A stretch of DNA of 64,000 nucleotides from positions 1-64,000 of the forward strand of contig NZ_JACHFW010000007.1 in NCBI RefSeq assembly GCF_014202115.1, read 5' to 3'. Positions within the stretch are counted from its first letter, which is position 1. Each line of letters starts with the position of its first letter. Shown here in pieces: positions 1 to 10,029 of this stretch. Both the position numbers and the translations under genes were made by a program. The stretch comes from Catenibacillus scindens. GTDB taxonomy: Bacteria; Bacillota; Clostridia; Lachnospirales; Lachnospiraceae. The notes under the pieces are model-generated. The model was given only the letters and a program-made list of their open reading frames with translations. It was not told the origin of the DNA and made no database searches.

Positions 1-280
1 ACATAGTAATGAATCCTCTCTTTCGTATTGATTTTAGTATATCAGATTCATTAAAAATTGTCCGAAAAAGTGTCTTAATTTATGAGACCATTATAGAGGA
101 AGTAGAATCGATTCCTCCCTTTTGGAATTAAGTCCGCATAATAACATGTGCCGGCTGTCTTTTCAAGCACAAATGAGTGGGGCTCTGAACCCGCAACCTA
201 ATCATTGTCAAAGCAATTCCTTTGGTCTTTCTTTGCTGGACAGCCAGTCAATGTCTGCTTTTCTTTAGGAGGTGTTACTT
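1..280. other. Left non-coding flank of the IS110-type element
   Basis: I see no gene here. The stretch leads into the IS110-type transposase at 281, and part of it probably belongs to the left end of that element. IS110 elements lack terminal inverted repeats, so the left boundary cannot be placed by eye. In characterised IS110-group elements the left non-coding end produces the structured bridge RNA that selects target and donor sites; a similar role for roughly 130-270 is possible but not shown. Confidence 0.4.
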
Positions 281-1548
281 TTGGCTCGTTTATCGATCAA
301 GCATTTTGTCTGCTGTGGCATGGATGTCCACAAAAAATTTGTGGTCGCTACCATCGCTTTCACAGACTTCCGTGGCGTTACAACTTATAAGAAAAAACGT
401 TTCGCCACCTTCAATTCCGACCTCAGGGCTTTGAAAAAATGGCTCCTTGACCATCGCTGTACTGAAGTCAGCATGGAATCCACCGGCAAATACTGGATTC
501 CTATATTTAATATCCTGGAAGATTCCTGTCATGTCATCGTTGCTAACCCCAAGTATGTCCGGGCAATCAAAGGTCAAAAAACGATGATAAAGATTCGGAA
601 TGGATCGCTGACCTTTTTAAATTCGACATCGTTCCTTCCAGCTATATCCCATGCAGGGAAATCAGAGCTTTGAGAGAGTTGTTCCGATACCGGCAGAAGC
701 TGATTGGCCACCGAAGCAGTGAGAAAAACCGTTTCCAGAATGCCCTTACTGTTTCCAACATCGCCCTTGCCTCTGTCCTCACAGATACCTTTGGAAAATC
801 AGCAACCGCCATTGTTGATTATACCCTCACCTGCGAGACTTTTGATCCGGAATACTGTAAATCCCTGCTTCTAAAAAAAGCTAAGGATAAAGCCGATGAT
901 GTGGTAAGATCTATCCTCGGTTATGAACTGCGTGGTGACCAATCGCTCAAGATTAAGGTCTGCCGCAAACACTTTGATCAGATCAATGAATGCGTACGCA
1001 CCCTTGATGATGCGATTTCAGACCTAGCTAAACCTTACCACAAATTCATCGATTTGGCTACCACTATTCCGGGAATCACAGAAAAATCCGCAACTTATAT
1101 CATCGCTGAGATCGGAGTGGATATGGCGGTATTCAAATCCTCAAAGCGTTTATGCTCCTGGGCGGGACTGACTCCTCAAAATAATGAAAGTGCCGATAAG
1201 AAGAAGAGTGTCCATATCTCAAGAGCTGGGGTCTACTTAAAACCTTTGTTAGTCCAATGTGCAAATGCTGCCATCAAAGATAAGCAAAACCCCTATTTCA
1301 AATACAAATATGACCGTATCAAAAAACGCCGTGGACACAAACGGGCAATCATCGCCATTGCACGCATGATGCTGACTTGCCTTTTCCATATGTTTTCAAA
1401 ACAGGAGGCTTTCAATCCTGCCGATACGGACTATTCCGCTATTCCTGAAGAAATGTACCAGAGATTTCAGGAGCAGTATGATAAAAATGCCATCAAATGT
1501 CTGGAAAAAAGAGGCTTTACAATAATTCCTCCGATTGCAACAGCCTGA
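281..1548 (+). pseudogene. IS110-family transposase, frameshifted
   Basis: This encodes an IS110-family recombinase of about 420 residues, broken into two frames. The first part carries the RuvC-like N-terminal domain with the GMDVHKK motif. The second part carries the C-terminal Transposase_20 domain (TTIPGITEKSA and SWAGLTPQN). The reading frame is lost at the A-run 576-581: one extra A would join both parts as KGQKN-DDKDSEWIADL, the usual IS110 sequence. The best start is TTG at 281, because a strong AGGAGG at 267-272 lies 8 nt upstream; the GTG at 272 overlaps that site. The slip site is not in a canonical -1 frameshift register (codons CAA AAA ACG), so I favour an inactivating lesion over programmed frameshifting, but a sequencing error cannot be excluded. 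Confidence 0.8.
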
Positions 1549-1670
1549 TATATTTCCATCTATAAGTTTCCCTTTGAAAGCGGCAGTTTACTGGTGCTCT
1601 GGTATTGTGTTGCCTTTTTTTCACTTTTTCTTTCAACCTATCCTCCTGAATATTTATAAATTTTATAGAC

Positions 1671-3728
1671 TTATACATTTTTAGCAGTAATCATATATAC
1701 ATTTACTGTTGAGCCCGTAGTAGTAAGTTCTGTAAAATATTCTCCTACTGTCTGATTAATATATGTGCCCCTAATCTCTCCCGAATAAAGAAGCGTTGCT
1801 TGCAATTTATCGCCAAAATCTCCATCACTACCTATATAATATATGGGCTGTTGAGTCTCATTAATGTATTCCCATATACTATCTTGAACCTCTAACTCAT
1901 TTTTATCTTTCAAAACATATACTTGTTTTTCATAAACAAATTTAAGTATCGATGCATAATGGCTCATTTCAGCAAAATAAATTGTATCGGAATCCAATTG
2001 GTTCGACAATAAATTATACTGCTGTGGCAGTTCATTTAACATTGGCTGAAAAAGAAAAACTCTACTTTGATATAAGCAAAAACATAAAAGACTGCAAGCA
2101 AGTAACGAACAAAAAAGTCGTGCTGTTTTAATTCTGTTTTTTAAAACACAATAAATATTTTTAATTCCAACAGATGCTAAAATGATTATGAATGGGAAAC
2201 ACACCGAAACCCACCTTCTCGATGCCCAAATATGATCTGGTGCAATTGCTGGTCTATATATATACACGACTACAGAAGCCAAGCCGCACGCCAAAAACAT
2301 GGATAACATACAACAGCGCGAATATGATTTCATTATTTTCCATAAGCCTACAAAAGCAAGTAAAAATGCCAAAAATGAAACGTACCAACAAAATTCTACT
2401 AGAGCCCTTTGATTAAAATCGAAATCGGCATCTAATCCAGTCTGAAAATCTGGTCTTATAAAATATATAAATAAAAACACTATAAATAAAAAACCAATAA
2501 TATATAGTCTAAATTCCTTCTTTTGCGATATTTTTTTTAAAATATTAAAAGTATCTTTTTGCTTTTTCATGAATAGCCTTAGAATATTACCAATAATAAT
2601 TAATATAAGACATGCTATGTTTGCGTAAATTAATAAATTTAATACTCCGGCATCCCAATGTTCTACAATATAATAATAAGATTTCGTATAAGAATATATT
2701 AGCGAAACACTCATTGCAAATAGATAACCTATTACAACAAATATGCAATATTTAGCCATTTTTTGTTCAAAGAAAACAAAATAAGCACATACCAGCAAAA
2801 TTCCCAATCCTAATATATATGCATCAATTCTATTCAACCCTATAAATCCTAAAATTGCTCCTCCAAGAACACCAGAAGGTAAATTTTTTCTGTGCCAATT
2901 CAAAGATATGATGTATATTCCTAGTATAAAAAATAATTGATATAATAATTCTGTTTGTGGTATCCTAGCACACCATATTTGTGCTGGATTAAGTGCAAGT
3001 AATATTGCTGCAATTGTTGCTGTATTTTTCCCCCAAATTTTTTTCACAAAATAGTATACTATGATAAAACACAAAACACCTATTATAGCATTAACCCTAA
3101 ATAAAGCTGATAGGCCGCCAAAAGAATAGCCAAATGCTAATGCCGAAGAAAAATATTGTAAAAATTGGGAGGTCAATTTTCCAGGCTGATCTGAATCCCC
3201 ATATTCATAATCAGAATATATGCCTCTATACTCAAGATCTACAAAACCCTTAATTTCGTCATAATTTAAATTCAGATATTCGTCTATATTTAAATCCATA
3301 GACCCTGTTTTGGCAATATTAACCCCATTAATAACATATAATGCAGGATCACGACGCGCCCATAAATATTTAGTTGGAAAGAAGAAATAAATAATCGCCA
3401 CAAAAATCAGGGCTATTAGCATAACTTTATTTATCCCTTTAAAAATATCTAATACAGAAAATTTAAAGTCAATTTTATATTTATTAACAATAATAATACA
3501 CAATAATAATATGCTCTCAACAAAAAATACAATTGACATATTTCTTAAATTATAAAGGCCAAACAACGCAAGTGTAAAAGTATTTGAAATTACTATGATA
3601 AAATCAAATATGAGTCCCCATGCAATCAACTCTCTTTTTGACGTTTTTTTTAATAAAATTGAGATAATGAAATATAGTAAAAAAAACAATATAAACATAA
3701 ATAATAAACATATTAATTTATAAATCAT
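1671..3728 (-). CDS. Polytopic membrane protein, GT-C-like glycosyltransferase
   Basis: This 685-residue protein has about a dozen hydrophobic segments and a C-terminal extracytoplasmic part. An Arg-Arg-Asp-Pro stretch in the first large loop (around residue 125) and the pattern of long loops resemble GT-C glycosyltransferases such as the PMT/ArnT type, which use polyprenyl-phosphate sugars outside the membrane. No precise family could be named. It starts with ATG after AAAGGAG and overlaps the 3' end of the flippase gene by 11 bp, so the two are translationally linked. It is the last gene of the leftward polysaccharide locus and lies in the very AT-rich part. A likely job is adding a side sugar or modifying the exported glycan; this is inference. 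Confidence 0.55.
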   Translation of the reverse strand: MIYKLICLLFMFILFFLLYFIISILLKKTSKRELIAWGLIFDFIIVISNTFTLALFGLYNLRNMSIVFFVESILLLCIIIVNKYKIDFKFSVLDIFKGINKVMLIALIFVAIIYFFFPTKYLWARRDPALYVINGVNIAKTGSMDLNIDEYLNLNYDEIKGFVDLEYRGIYSDYEYGDSDQPGKLTSQFLQYFSSALAFGYSFGGLSALFRVNAIIGVLCFIIVYYFVKKIWGKNTATIAAILLALNPAQIWCARIPQTELLYQLFFILGIYIISLNWHRKNLPSGVLGGAILGFIGLNRIDAYILGLGILLVCAYFVFFEQKMAKYCIFVVIGYLFAMSVSLIYSYTKSYYYIVEHWDAGVLNLLIYANIACLILIIIGNILRLFMKKQKDTFNILKKISQKKEFRLYIIGFLFIVFLFIYFIRPDFQTGLDADFDFNQRALVEFCWYVSFLAFLLAFVGLWKIMKSYSRCCMLSMFLACGLASVVVYIYRPAIAPDHIWASRRWVSVCFPFIIILASVGIKNIYCVLKNRIKTARLFCSLLACSLLCFCLYQSRVFLFQPMLNELPQQYNLLSNQLDSDTIYFAEMSHYASILKFVYEKQVYVLKDKNELEVQDSIWEYINETQQPIYYIGSDGDFGDKLQATLLYSGEIRGTYINQTVGEYFTELTTTGSTVNVYMITAKNV

Positions 3729-5166
3729 GTTTTTCTCCTTTACGATTTTTTATACTTTTCAACAATGCTAAAATATCCTTAAAGAACAAGAAAAAAATAA
3801 TAATTGCATAAACTAATATACCAACAGCTGCTTGTAATAAATTAGTTATAATACTACTCTCCATTTTATCTCCAATTGCAATAACAAATATTGACATTAT
3901 TAAACTTGCGCAAAGAGTTTTGAGTAATAAAACACCTAATTTTTTAAAAGGAAGTGTCCTGCGAATCCCCACTAATAAATATATCATACCTACAAACTCA
4001 CCAACCAGTGTACCTAGAATAACACCATATCCACCTATTATTTTTATAGTAAATAGATTTATAACAAAATTAATAACCGTTGATATGACAACCCCTATTG
4101 TATAGTCTTTATCTCTTTGATTTGGTATATAATATAAATAACGCAAAAGATTACTAATTATCATAAACATAATTACAGGTGAAAGTAATCTTATATAGTT
4201 AATACACTCATAAAAGTCCTCACCCAAATACCATGGTACCAATTGTTCTGCCGCACTAGCTAAACCTAAAGTGGCTGGCATAGCAAACATAAGAACAATT
4301 CGTAATGCATTATAAAAATAGTTAATGCTCTTTTTCTTTTCTCCATGACTAATCATATATGTAATATTAGGTAGCATAACCGAATTTACCGCCATAGCTA
4401 ATCCTATTGGTAATTTAATTAATTTATCGGCATTTTCATAATATCCTACTTCTGCCATTGTTCCCAAAATGCCAAGCATAGCCTTATCAATTAGCACATA
4501 TGCATTCAATGACATAATTGGAATGAATAATCTTACTACAGGAAATATATGTCTTTTTATTCCAGAAAATAGAAACCTAGGGTGTCCAACACTTTTAAAT
4601 GCACTAGGCCAAATTGATAATTGTCCGAGTGCCATAGTTCCATTTAATAAGATAATATACAAGTTAAGATCGGATTTATCATTTACCAGAAAAAATATCC
4701 CAATTAAAGAAACTACTTTAATAAAAGTATTTCTCAGAACCATCGTTTTAAATTTTTCTATACCAGTAAAATACCACGTAATATCAAAAAGAGAATTTAG
4801 TATAATGGTAGATTGAGCTAATGCCGGTAATAAATTATCTTTCTCAAATAGTATAGCAAAAATCAAATAAATCCCTAATGTTACCATCGACCAAACAAAT
4901 TGAATGGTGTAAAGTTGCCAAAACAACTTTGTCATGCCTTCACTATCATCCCTGGCCATAGCAATAATTCTAGCCCCATATGTTTGCAATCCTAATAATG
5001 CAATAAGAGAAAAATAATATGCAATGGAATACGTATAAGAATATATTCCTAAGACTTCTGACCCCAGAGCCCTGGAAACTATCGGTGTTGTTAATATAGG
5101 GTAGAATATCACTAAACATTGGTATAATAATAAATATATCATGTTAGAAGCCAATTTATTTTTCAT
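3718..5166 (-). CDS. Wzx-type oligosaccharide flippase
   Basis: This is a membrane protein of about 482 residues with roughly 12-14 predicted transmembrane helices, of the polysaccharide biosynthesis (RfbX/Wzx, MOP superfamily) type. Such proteins flip undecaprenyl-pyrophosphate-linked repeat units to the outer face of the membrane. The N-terminus (LLYQCLVIFYPILTTPIVSR) and the YSYSIAYYF-like region are typical. I place the start at ATG 5166, since GGGAGG lies just upstream; the in-frame GTG at 5181 overlaps that site. Its presence beside a complete ABC-2 glycan exporter (21551-23595) in the same locus is unusual. No Wzy polymerase was recognised unless one of the large membrane proteins serves as such. 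The gene is AT-rich like its neighbours. Confidence 0.85.
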   Translation of the reverse strand: MKNKLASNMIYLLLYQCLVIFYPILTTPIVSRALGSEVLGIYSYTYSIAYYFSLIALLGLQTYGARIIAMARDDSEGMTKLFWQLYTIQFVWSMVTLGIYLIFAILFEKDNLLPALAQSTIILNSLFDITWYFTGIEKFKTMVLRNTFIKVVSLIGIFFLVNDKSDLNLYIILLNGTMALGQLSIWPSAFKSVGHPRFLFSGIKRHIFPVVRLFIPIMSLNAYVLIDKAMLGILGTMAEVGYYENADKLIKLPIGLAMAVNSVMLPNITYMISHGEKKKSINYFYNALRIVLMFAMPATLGLASAAEQLVPWYLGEDFYECINYIRLLSPVIMFMIISNLLRYLYYIPNQRDKDYTIGVVISTVINFVINLFTIKIIGGYGVILGTLVGEFVGMIYLLVGIRRTLPFKKLGVLLLKTLCASLIMSIFVIAIGDKMESSIITNLLQAAVGILVYAIIIFFLFFKDILALLKSIKNRKGEKHDL

Positions 5167-5870
5167 CCCTCTACCTCCCACAAAAGATAGTATATAATTT
5201 TCTATGTGCCTACTAGTAGATGTCTAATATTATTTTCGTAAATTTATTATAGAAAATCGCAGTTCATTCCATAATTAAGTCCCTTTTTTTAAAAATATAA
5301 ATTCGAGTTTTTTATCATTGCAGTTCTTTTTCAACCCAAAAGGGTTTTTCGATTTCTATCATTGTCTAATAACAAACTTATCTTTCTATAAATAACTATA
5401 CAAAGAATCATTATACAAATGTATGCAACTGTATTAAATAAAGGATAATTATACTTAGGCAAAATAATTAATAATTTCCCTTTTATAAGATATAGTATAT
5501 AAGATATCCCACCTAGTCCAGAAAAAAACTTCAAGAATACTTTACTTTTTATATCTAATTTTAAAATTAAAACACATAAAATAAATAACAGTATTCCTTG
5601 CATTTGAAATCTTACATGTGTATAAGGACAACAGCTATAAATTCCACCTATAAGTATGCAAAACATTAAAATTATCCTTTTAGGCAATCTATATCTTAGT
5701 GTATCATTTATTTTTTTCTCCATTACAGCATAAAATACTCCTATCGGAAAAGGAAGAAAATTTTGCTGAAATTGTCACGTACACGATGAAAAAAACGATG
5801 AATTTCCATAAAAGGCAAAAGATATTACAATTAAAAATATAAGTTTCATAAAAAGAGCTATTTTTAATTT

Positions 5871-5906
5871 AAATAATATATAAAATAATATATAAAATAA
5901 TATATA
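5871..5906. repeat. 12-bp tandem repeat, three copies
   Basis: A 12-bp unit, AAATAATATATA, is repeated three times in a row. Within the acyltransferase pseudogene it reads on the minus strand as Tyr-Ile-Leu-Phe repeated inside a transmembrane segment. It is in frame with the surrounding remnant, so it probably arose by slippage while the gene, or its remnant, kept its frame. Confidence 0.75.
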
Positions 5907-6030
5907 CCAAATAACTAAAAAACTCATATACCACATTGTGCCATCGATACTTCGATCATAATCTATAAATAATAAATTTTTTAATAATAATGTAATTGAT
6001 ATTTTTTTATTATATATAATAAAAAAACTA

Positions 6031-7304
6031 GTGTACTGACCTGCTGATTTTTAGCAATACTGCCACCTCATTAAGAGGCAGTAGTAAATGTGGGATACAG
6101 CGAACTGAGTTTTGTTCTGGCATCACTTGTTCTAAAATGCCAGTTAACCTTTGCTGCCACTGTATTCCGTTCCGTTTCCCATGCGGACAGTTCGCTGCGT
6201 AACTGTTCTATTTCAGCGATGCGGCGGTTAAGGCATTGCCTGGTCATTACATTAAGCTCTATTTCAGCAATATCCAGCCAGCTGCCATGCTTTGGCGTGT
6301 AATGTATCTCCAGTTTTTTTATGATACGCCTTGCTTCTTCCGCCGGATACCGTTTGTACAGAGATGACGGTTTATGGGTATTAAGGTTATCCATCACAAG
6401 GATGATCTTTTCAGCATCGGGGTACATGTTGTCTACAAGATATCTGATCTCCTCTGCCCAGTCTGTGGCTGTACGGTGTTCACGTACACTCACATGGTGA
6501 ACGCCTCCGAGCGGCTCTACAAAAGCAAAAATGCTGACGGTGCCCTTGCGGACATATTCCGAATCGGTTTTCTGGTCGCTTCCGGGAATCATTGGTAAAG
6601 GCTCCCTGATTTCTCCCAAAAGCTGGTACGGCTTCTCATCCATACACACAACTGGATGCTTCTCATCATAGGGGAGTTCATACACATCAAGGATATCCTC
6701 CATGCAGGCTATGAATTCTGGGTCTTCTTTTGCTGGAATGCACCAGTAGTCGTTTTTGTGAGGTCGAAGTTTGTTTTTTTTAAAGCTTTGCGGATTGCTT
6801 CCCTGCCGACAGGGGTTTCCAGAATTACTTTGGATTCTTCTTCAAGCAGACGGATGGTCCACCGAGAGTGCCCCTCTGGGACAGGGTCGCAGGCAAGTTC
6901 GATCAGCCGGGCTTCCGTACGTCCGTCAACCTTACGCCGGGCATTATCTGAATTTATGTTCCGCTTAAATTCAGTAACAGCATCAATGCCGCCATTAATA
7001 TATTTTGTTACAGTGTTGGTGACAGTTGCCATGCAGACACCATTGGATCTGGCACTTTGTTCATGGGTTAAAACTTTTCCGTGTGCTTCGTCCAGATCGA
7101 GAATGATCTGGCATCTGCAGCGGATAGTTTTGGAAGTTTTTTTATTACGGATAACAGATTTCAAATTGTTCAATTCTGTTTCTGTAAGATGGATGTTGTA
7201 TTTTTTTGGTCTTGCCATAGGAATCACCGCCGTTTTTTTTGATTATACATCAGAACAGCTGTGATTACCAGAATATTTAGTTAAATATCATCAAGTCAGC
7301 ACAC
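6031..7304 (-). mobile_element. Complete IS630-type insertion sequence
   Basis: The 1,274-bp element has terminal inverted repeats of about 18 bp. The left end is 6031-6048 (GTGTACTGACCTGCTGAT). The right end, read inward from 7304, is GTGTGCTGACTTGATGAT, with 3 mismatches. Both ends are flanked by TA (6029-6030 and 7305-7306), the target duplication expected for IS630/Tc1-mariner transposition. It carries one two-frame transposase. It lies in an acyltransferase gene whose coding sequence continues on both sides. Intact ends and target duplication suggest a recent insertion. Confidence 0.93.
6071..7218 (-). CDS. IS630-family transposase in two frames (probable -1 frameshift)
   Basis: The first frame (7218 to about 6709) encodes the helix-turn-helix DNA-binding part (MARPKKYNIHLTETEL, then a winged-helix region). 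The second frame (ending at 6071) encodes the DDE catalytic domain: CMDEKP, VMDNLNTHK and HGSWLDIAEIE supply the three acidic residues. The two frames join at an A8 run (plus strand T-run 6774-6781). In the first frame this reads A_AAA_AAA, a canonical -1 slippery heptamer. A -1 shift gives KKNKLRPHKNDYWCIP, matching the normal continuous IS630 protein. I therefore favour a functional fusion made by frameshifting. The start is ATG 7218; the upstream GTG at 7227 is an alternative. Confidence 0.8.
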
Positions 7305-7610
7305 TAGTGTTACTATCCAATATGGGATAAAAACCTTATCTATTTTATTATTCCAATGAGTTGATGTTATTTCTTTTTCTAAAAATGATTTACAAACCCC
7401 ATAACCTGATAGTATCAAGAAGATACATACACCTCCAGTACCTAGGATATTACCTAAATACTCATTTGCAGAAAAATAAATGACTAATATATGAGCAAAT
7501 ATTACCATACAAATGGCAATACCCTTAAGAATAGATGACTCATTTCTACTTATTCCCATTTATAATAATCTTCTCCCATACAAACATGAAGCGCTTAGTT
7601 TTTAACAATT

Positions 7611-8732
7611 TCAAGAAACGAATAACTTATAATACTCATTAGCAATCCGTCTATAATCATATTTATCGAGCAGCAATTTACTTTTTTTATCCAAGTCTTG
7701 ATTGTCATAGTTTTTTTTCAAACATTTCAGCAGCATCTCCGCCAATGCGTGTTCATCCTCCGCTGGTTCATAATAATCGCACAAGCCTTGTGTAATTTCA
7801 TAATTGGTTGCAATTCTGGATACTAATGTTGGTATCTTCAAGATAATAGCTTCAACAGCCGTCATGCCAAATCCCTCATAAAGAGTAGGATTTACATACA
7901 AAGCACTTGTTTGAAATAACTTATTTTTTGCATCTTCAGAAATAAAACCGGTAAATTTGATTCGTTGCTCTAAATGATTATTCTTAACATAATCCTTTAA
8001 ATAACTAACGCGTTGAGGCACTTTTCCTATTAAAAGTAAATTATAGTCACATTTATCTTTTATTAACTCAAACGCTTTAATTAAAGTAATTATATTTTTA
8101 TGATGAAATTGTAAATTTAATGCAACAATATTTTTTGTGGTTTTAGATTGATGTTTTATGTTTTTTAATTCTATTTTTATTGGACAATAAATTCTTCTTA
8201 TTTTATTAGCAAATTTAGGATAATATTGTGCTATTTCGGCTTTATCGACATCACTCATTGCAACTATAGTATCTGCATTTTTAAAATCTATATAATACAT
8301 AATCTTATGAATAATGTATTTATAGAAAGGTATCTTAACATGTGCCAATACTCTATGCGCAACAGCCTTAATATCGAATGGGATCGAGATAGATGTACAT
8401 TTCAATTTTACTAAGCCATTATTACACCCTAAGTGAAAAATTTTATCAATTGAATATTTCTTAACTATCTTAGGAATAATCACAGTGTTTACCCATGTTA
8501 AATATGCCATTCTATGCATCTCTTTTGTTGAATGACATTTATACTTAATCGGAATAATCTTTATTCCTGGGGCAATTGATTCGATTGTTTTTACCGAATA
8601 CTCAAAACATATTACACACATTTGGGAAATTATATTATTATCATAAAATCCTTTTAATAAATTCAAACCCACTTGATCTTTTCCGCCCGAATGAGATTTT
8701 TCCAAATAAATATAATTTAATGCAATTCTCAT
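7611..8732 (-). CDS. Glycosyltransferase family 4
   Basis: This is a 373-residue GT-B fold enzyme. The N-terminus (MRIALNYIYLEKSHSGGKDQ) has the usual glycine-containing acceptor loop. The C-terminal half has the GT4 nucleotide-sugar site NPTLYEGFGMTAVEA with the conserved Glu-(X7)-Glu pattern. It probably transfers a sugar from a nucleotide sugar to the growing lipid-linked glycan at the inner membrane face; donor and linkage cannot be told. The start ATG follows AAAGGCAGGA. It lies upstream, in transcription order, of the broken acyltransferase gene, in the AT-rich cassette. Its codon use is much more AT-rich than the glycosyltransferases right of 10 kb, which suggests a separate origin. 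Confidence 0.85.
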   Translation of the reverse strand: MRIALNYIYLEKSHSGGKDQVGLNLLKGFYDNNIISQMCVICFEYSVKTIESIAPGIKIIPIKYKCHSTKEMHRMAYLTWVNTVIIPKIVKKYSIDKIFHLGCNNGLVKLKCTSISIPFDIKAVAHRVLAHVKIPFYKYIIHKIMYYIDFKNADTIVAMSDVDKAEIAQYYPKFANKIRRIYCPIKIELKNIKHQSKTTKNIVALNLQFHHKNIITLIKAFELIKDKCDYNLLLIGKVPQRVSYLKDYVKNNHLEQRIKFTGFISEDAKNKLFQTSALYVNPTLYEGFGMTAVEAIILKIPTLVSRIATNYEITQGLCDYYEPAEDEHALAEMLLKCLKKNYDNQDLDKKSKLLLDKYDYRRIANEYYKLFVS

Positions 8733-8859
8733 TTCTTATCCTGCCTTTCTGCTAAAATTTTTGAATCGTTAGTCACTTTAACTAATGGGGAAAAGAATTT
8801 AAATGCTATGCTCAATTACATACCTTCTACGAAATTAAGCATAGCAAAAATCTGCATTT

Positions 8860-10026
8860 TTAAGACATACTTTTATTTATTAAGTTAAAATATCTTTCTG
8901 CTAAAACCTTATAACTTCTACTTTCAGCAGTCTTAATCCCATTATCAGCCATAGATTTCCGTAATTCTGGGTTCTTTAGTAAAATATTAATTTTTTCAGC
9001 TAATTGCTCAGTATTTTTTTCTTCAGTTAAAAAGCCATTAACTTTATCAGTAACAATTTCTGGAATACCACCGGAATTACTAGCCACAACTGGGAGTCCT
9101 GAAGCCATTGCTTCTAAAATTACTAACCCAAGCCCCTCTTTATCTCCATTCGTTGTTGTTATACTAGGGGCCACAAATATATCAGCCGAAGCATATATTT
9201 TAATTAATTCACTATGCGTTTTGGATCCAAGAAAACGAATTTTATCCTTTTGTGAGGCAGACTGTATCATTAAACGTTCCCTTAACGGACCATCTCCTAC
9301 AATTATTAACTTAGCATTAATATTTTTCATAGCTTCTATTAAATATGTGACTCCCTTCACTTCAACAAGTCTACCTACAAACAGTACAACTGGCAAATCA
9401 TCCTGTTGAAAATAATTATAAACCCGATTTTTTTTATTAAATCGGGAGGTATCACATCCCATAGAAATAACATGTATTTTTTTCTCTGGATAGAGAGTTC
9501 TTACCTCTTTTTTTAATGCTTTAGAAACGACTGTTACTACTTTAGCCTTCTTTAAGCATCTAATTTTTAACATTTTGATAACGCCTTTATTTAAGGATGT
9601 TACATCACCACCATGTCCAGTAACAATGTAAGGTTTTTTCAAAAATGATTGAATTATTCCTTGAGGAATTATCCAATGCGCATGTACAAAATCAAATTTT
9701 GATTCTATCTGTTTTAATTTAAGAAATAGCGCAGCAAATAAAAAAGGAACCAATAAAACTCTAATCTTTTTTTCTTTAATTCTAGGTACTATAGCTCCTG
9801 GATAACATAGGGTTTCCCATCGATGTATAGGAAAATAATGATAACGTAAAACCTTTACCCCTTCTAGTAGCTCTTTTCTCTTTGCTCCTGGAGCAGCAGG
9901 TACCATTACTGTAACATCAAAATATTTTTTCAATTCTTTTGATAAATCTAGTATGAATCGTGGCTCTGTATCACCTTCCCACCTTGGAAATGTAGAGGCC
10001 AGTACTAATAACCGTTTCTTTTTCAT
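8860..10026 (-). CDS. Glycosyltransferase family 4
   Basis: This is a 388-residue GT4 enzyme. LASTFPRWEGDTEPRF at the N-terminus is common in GT4 enzymes of colanic-acid and capsule clusters. VLFVGRLVEVKGV opens the C-terminal Rossmann domain, and EGLGLVILEAMASGLPVV is the donor-binding Glu-X7-Glu motif. It should elongate the lipid-linked repeat unit in the cytoplasm. Only 3 bp separate it from the upstream GT2 gene (stop at 10030), so they are in one operon. The composition changes here: this gene is AT-rich and the gene to its right is not, which marks the edge of the variable cassette. Confidence 0.87.
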   Translation of the reverse strand: MKKKRLLVLASTFPRWEGDTEPRFILDLSKELKKYFDVTVMVPAAPGAKRKELLEGVKVLRYHYFPIHRWETLCYPGAIVPRIKEKKIRVLLVPFLFAALFLKLKQIESKFDFVHAHWIIPQGIIQSFLKKPYIVTGHGGDVTSLNKGVIKMLKIRCLKKAKVVTVVSKALKKEVRTLYPEKKIHVISMGCDTSRFNKKNRVYNYFQQDDLPVVLFVGRLVEVKGVTYLIEAMKNINAKLIIVGDGPLRERLMIQSASQKDKIRFLGSKTHSELIKIYASADIFVAPSITTTNGDKEGLGLVILEAMASGLPVVASNSGGIPEIVTDKVNGFLTEEKNTEQLAEKINILLKNPELRKSMADNGIKTAESRSYKVLAERYFNLINKSMS

Positions 10027-10029
10027 ACA

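Larger units (their letters stand above)
5331..7559 (-). pseudogene. Acyltransferase family 3 gene, interrupted by an IS
   Basis: Both halves belong to one membrane O-acyltransferase (Acyl_transf_3). The N-terminal half (7559 down to about 7305) has SSILKGIAICMVIFAHI and FLILSGYGV. The C-terminal half (ending at 5331) has GGISYILYLI. The gene is destroyed in three ways. An IS630-type element (6031-7304) sits inside it. Left of the IS, one A is missing in the A-run read at plus-strand T-run 6002-6008; restoring it gives a continuous frame with GTMWYMSFLVIWYI. An in-frame TGA then lies at plus 5775-5777, after which the same frame continues as NFLPFPIGVFYA into the C-terminal half. Such enzymes usually add acetyl groups to surface glycans, so loss should leave the polymer unacetylated at that site. 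Confidence 0.85.

Noticed and set aside
570-590. Programmed frameshift in the IS110-type transposase
   Set aside because: The A6 run reads CAA AAA ACG, not a canonical X_XXY_YYZ register, and IS110 proteins are normally made from one frame. A lesion or read error is more likely.
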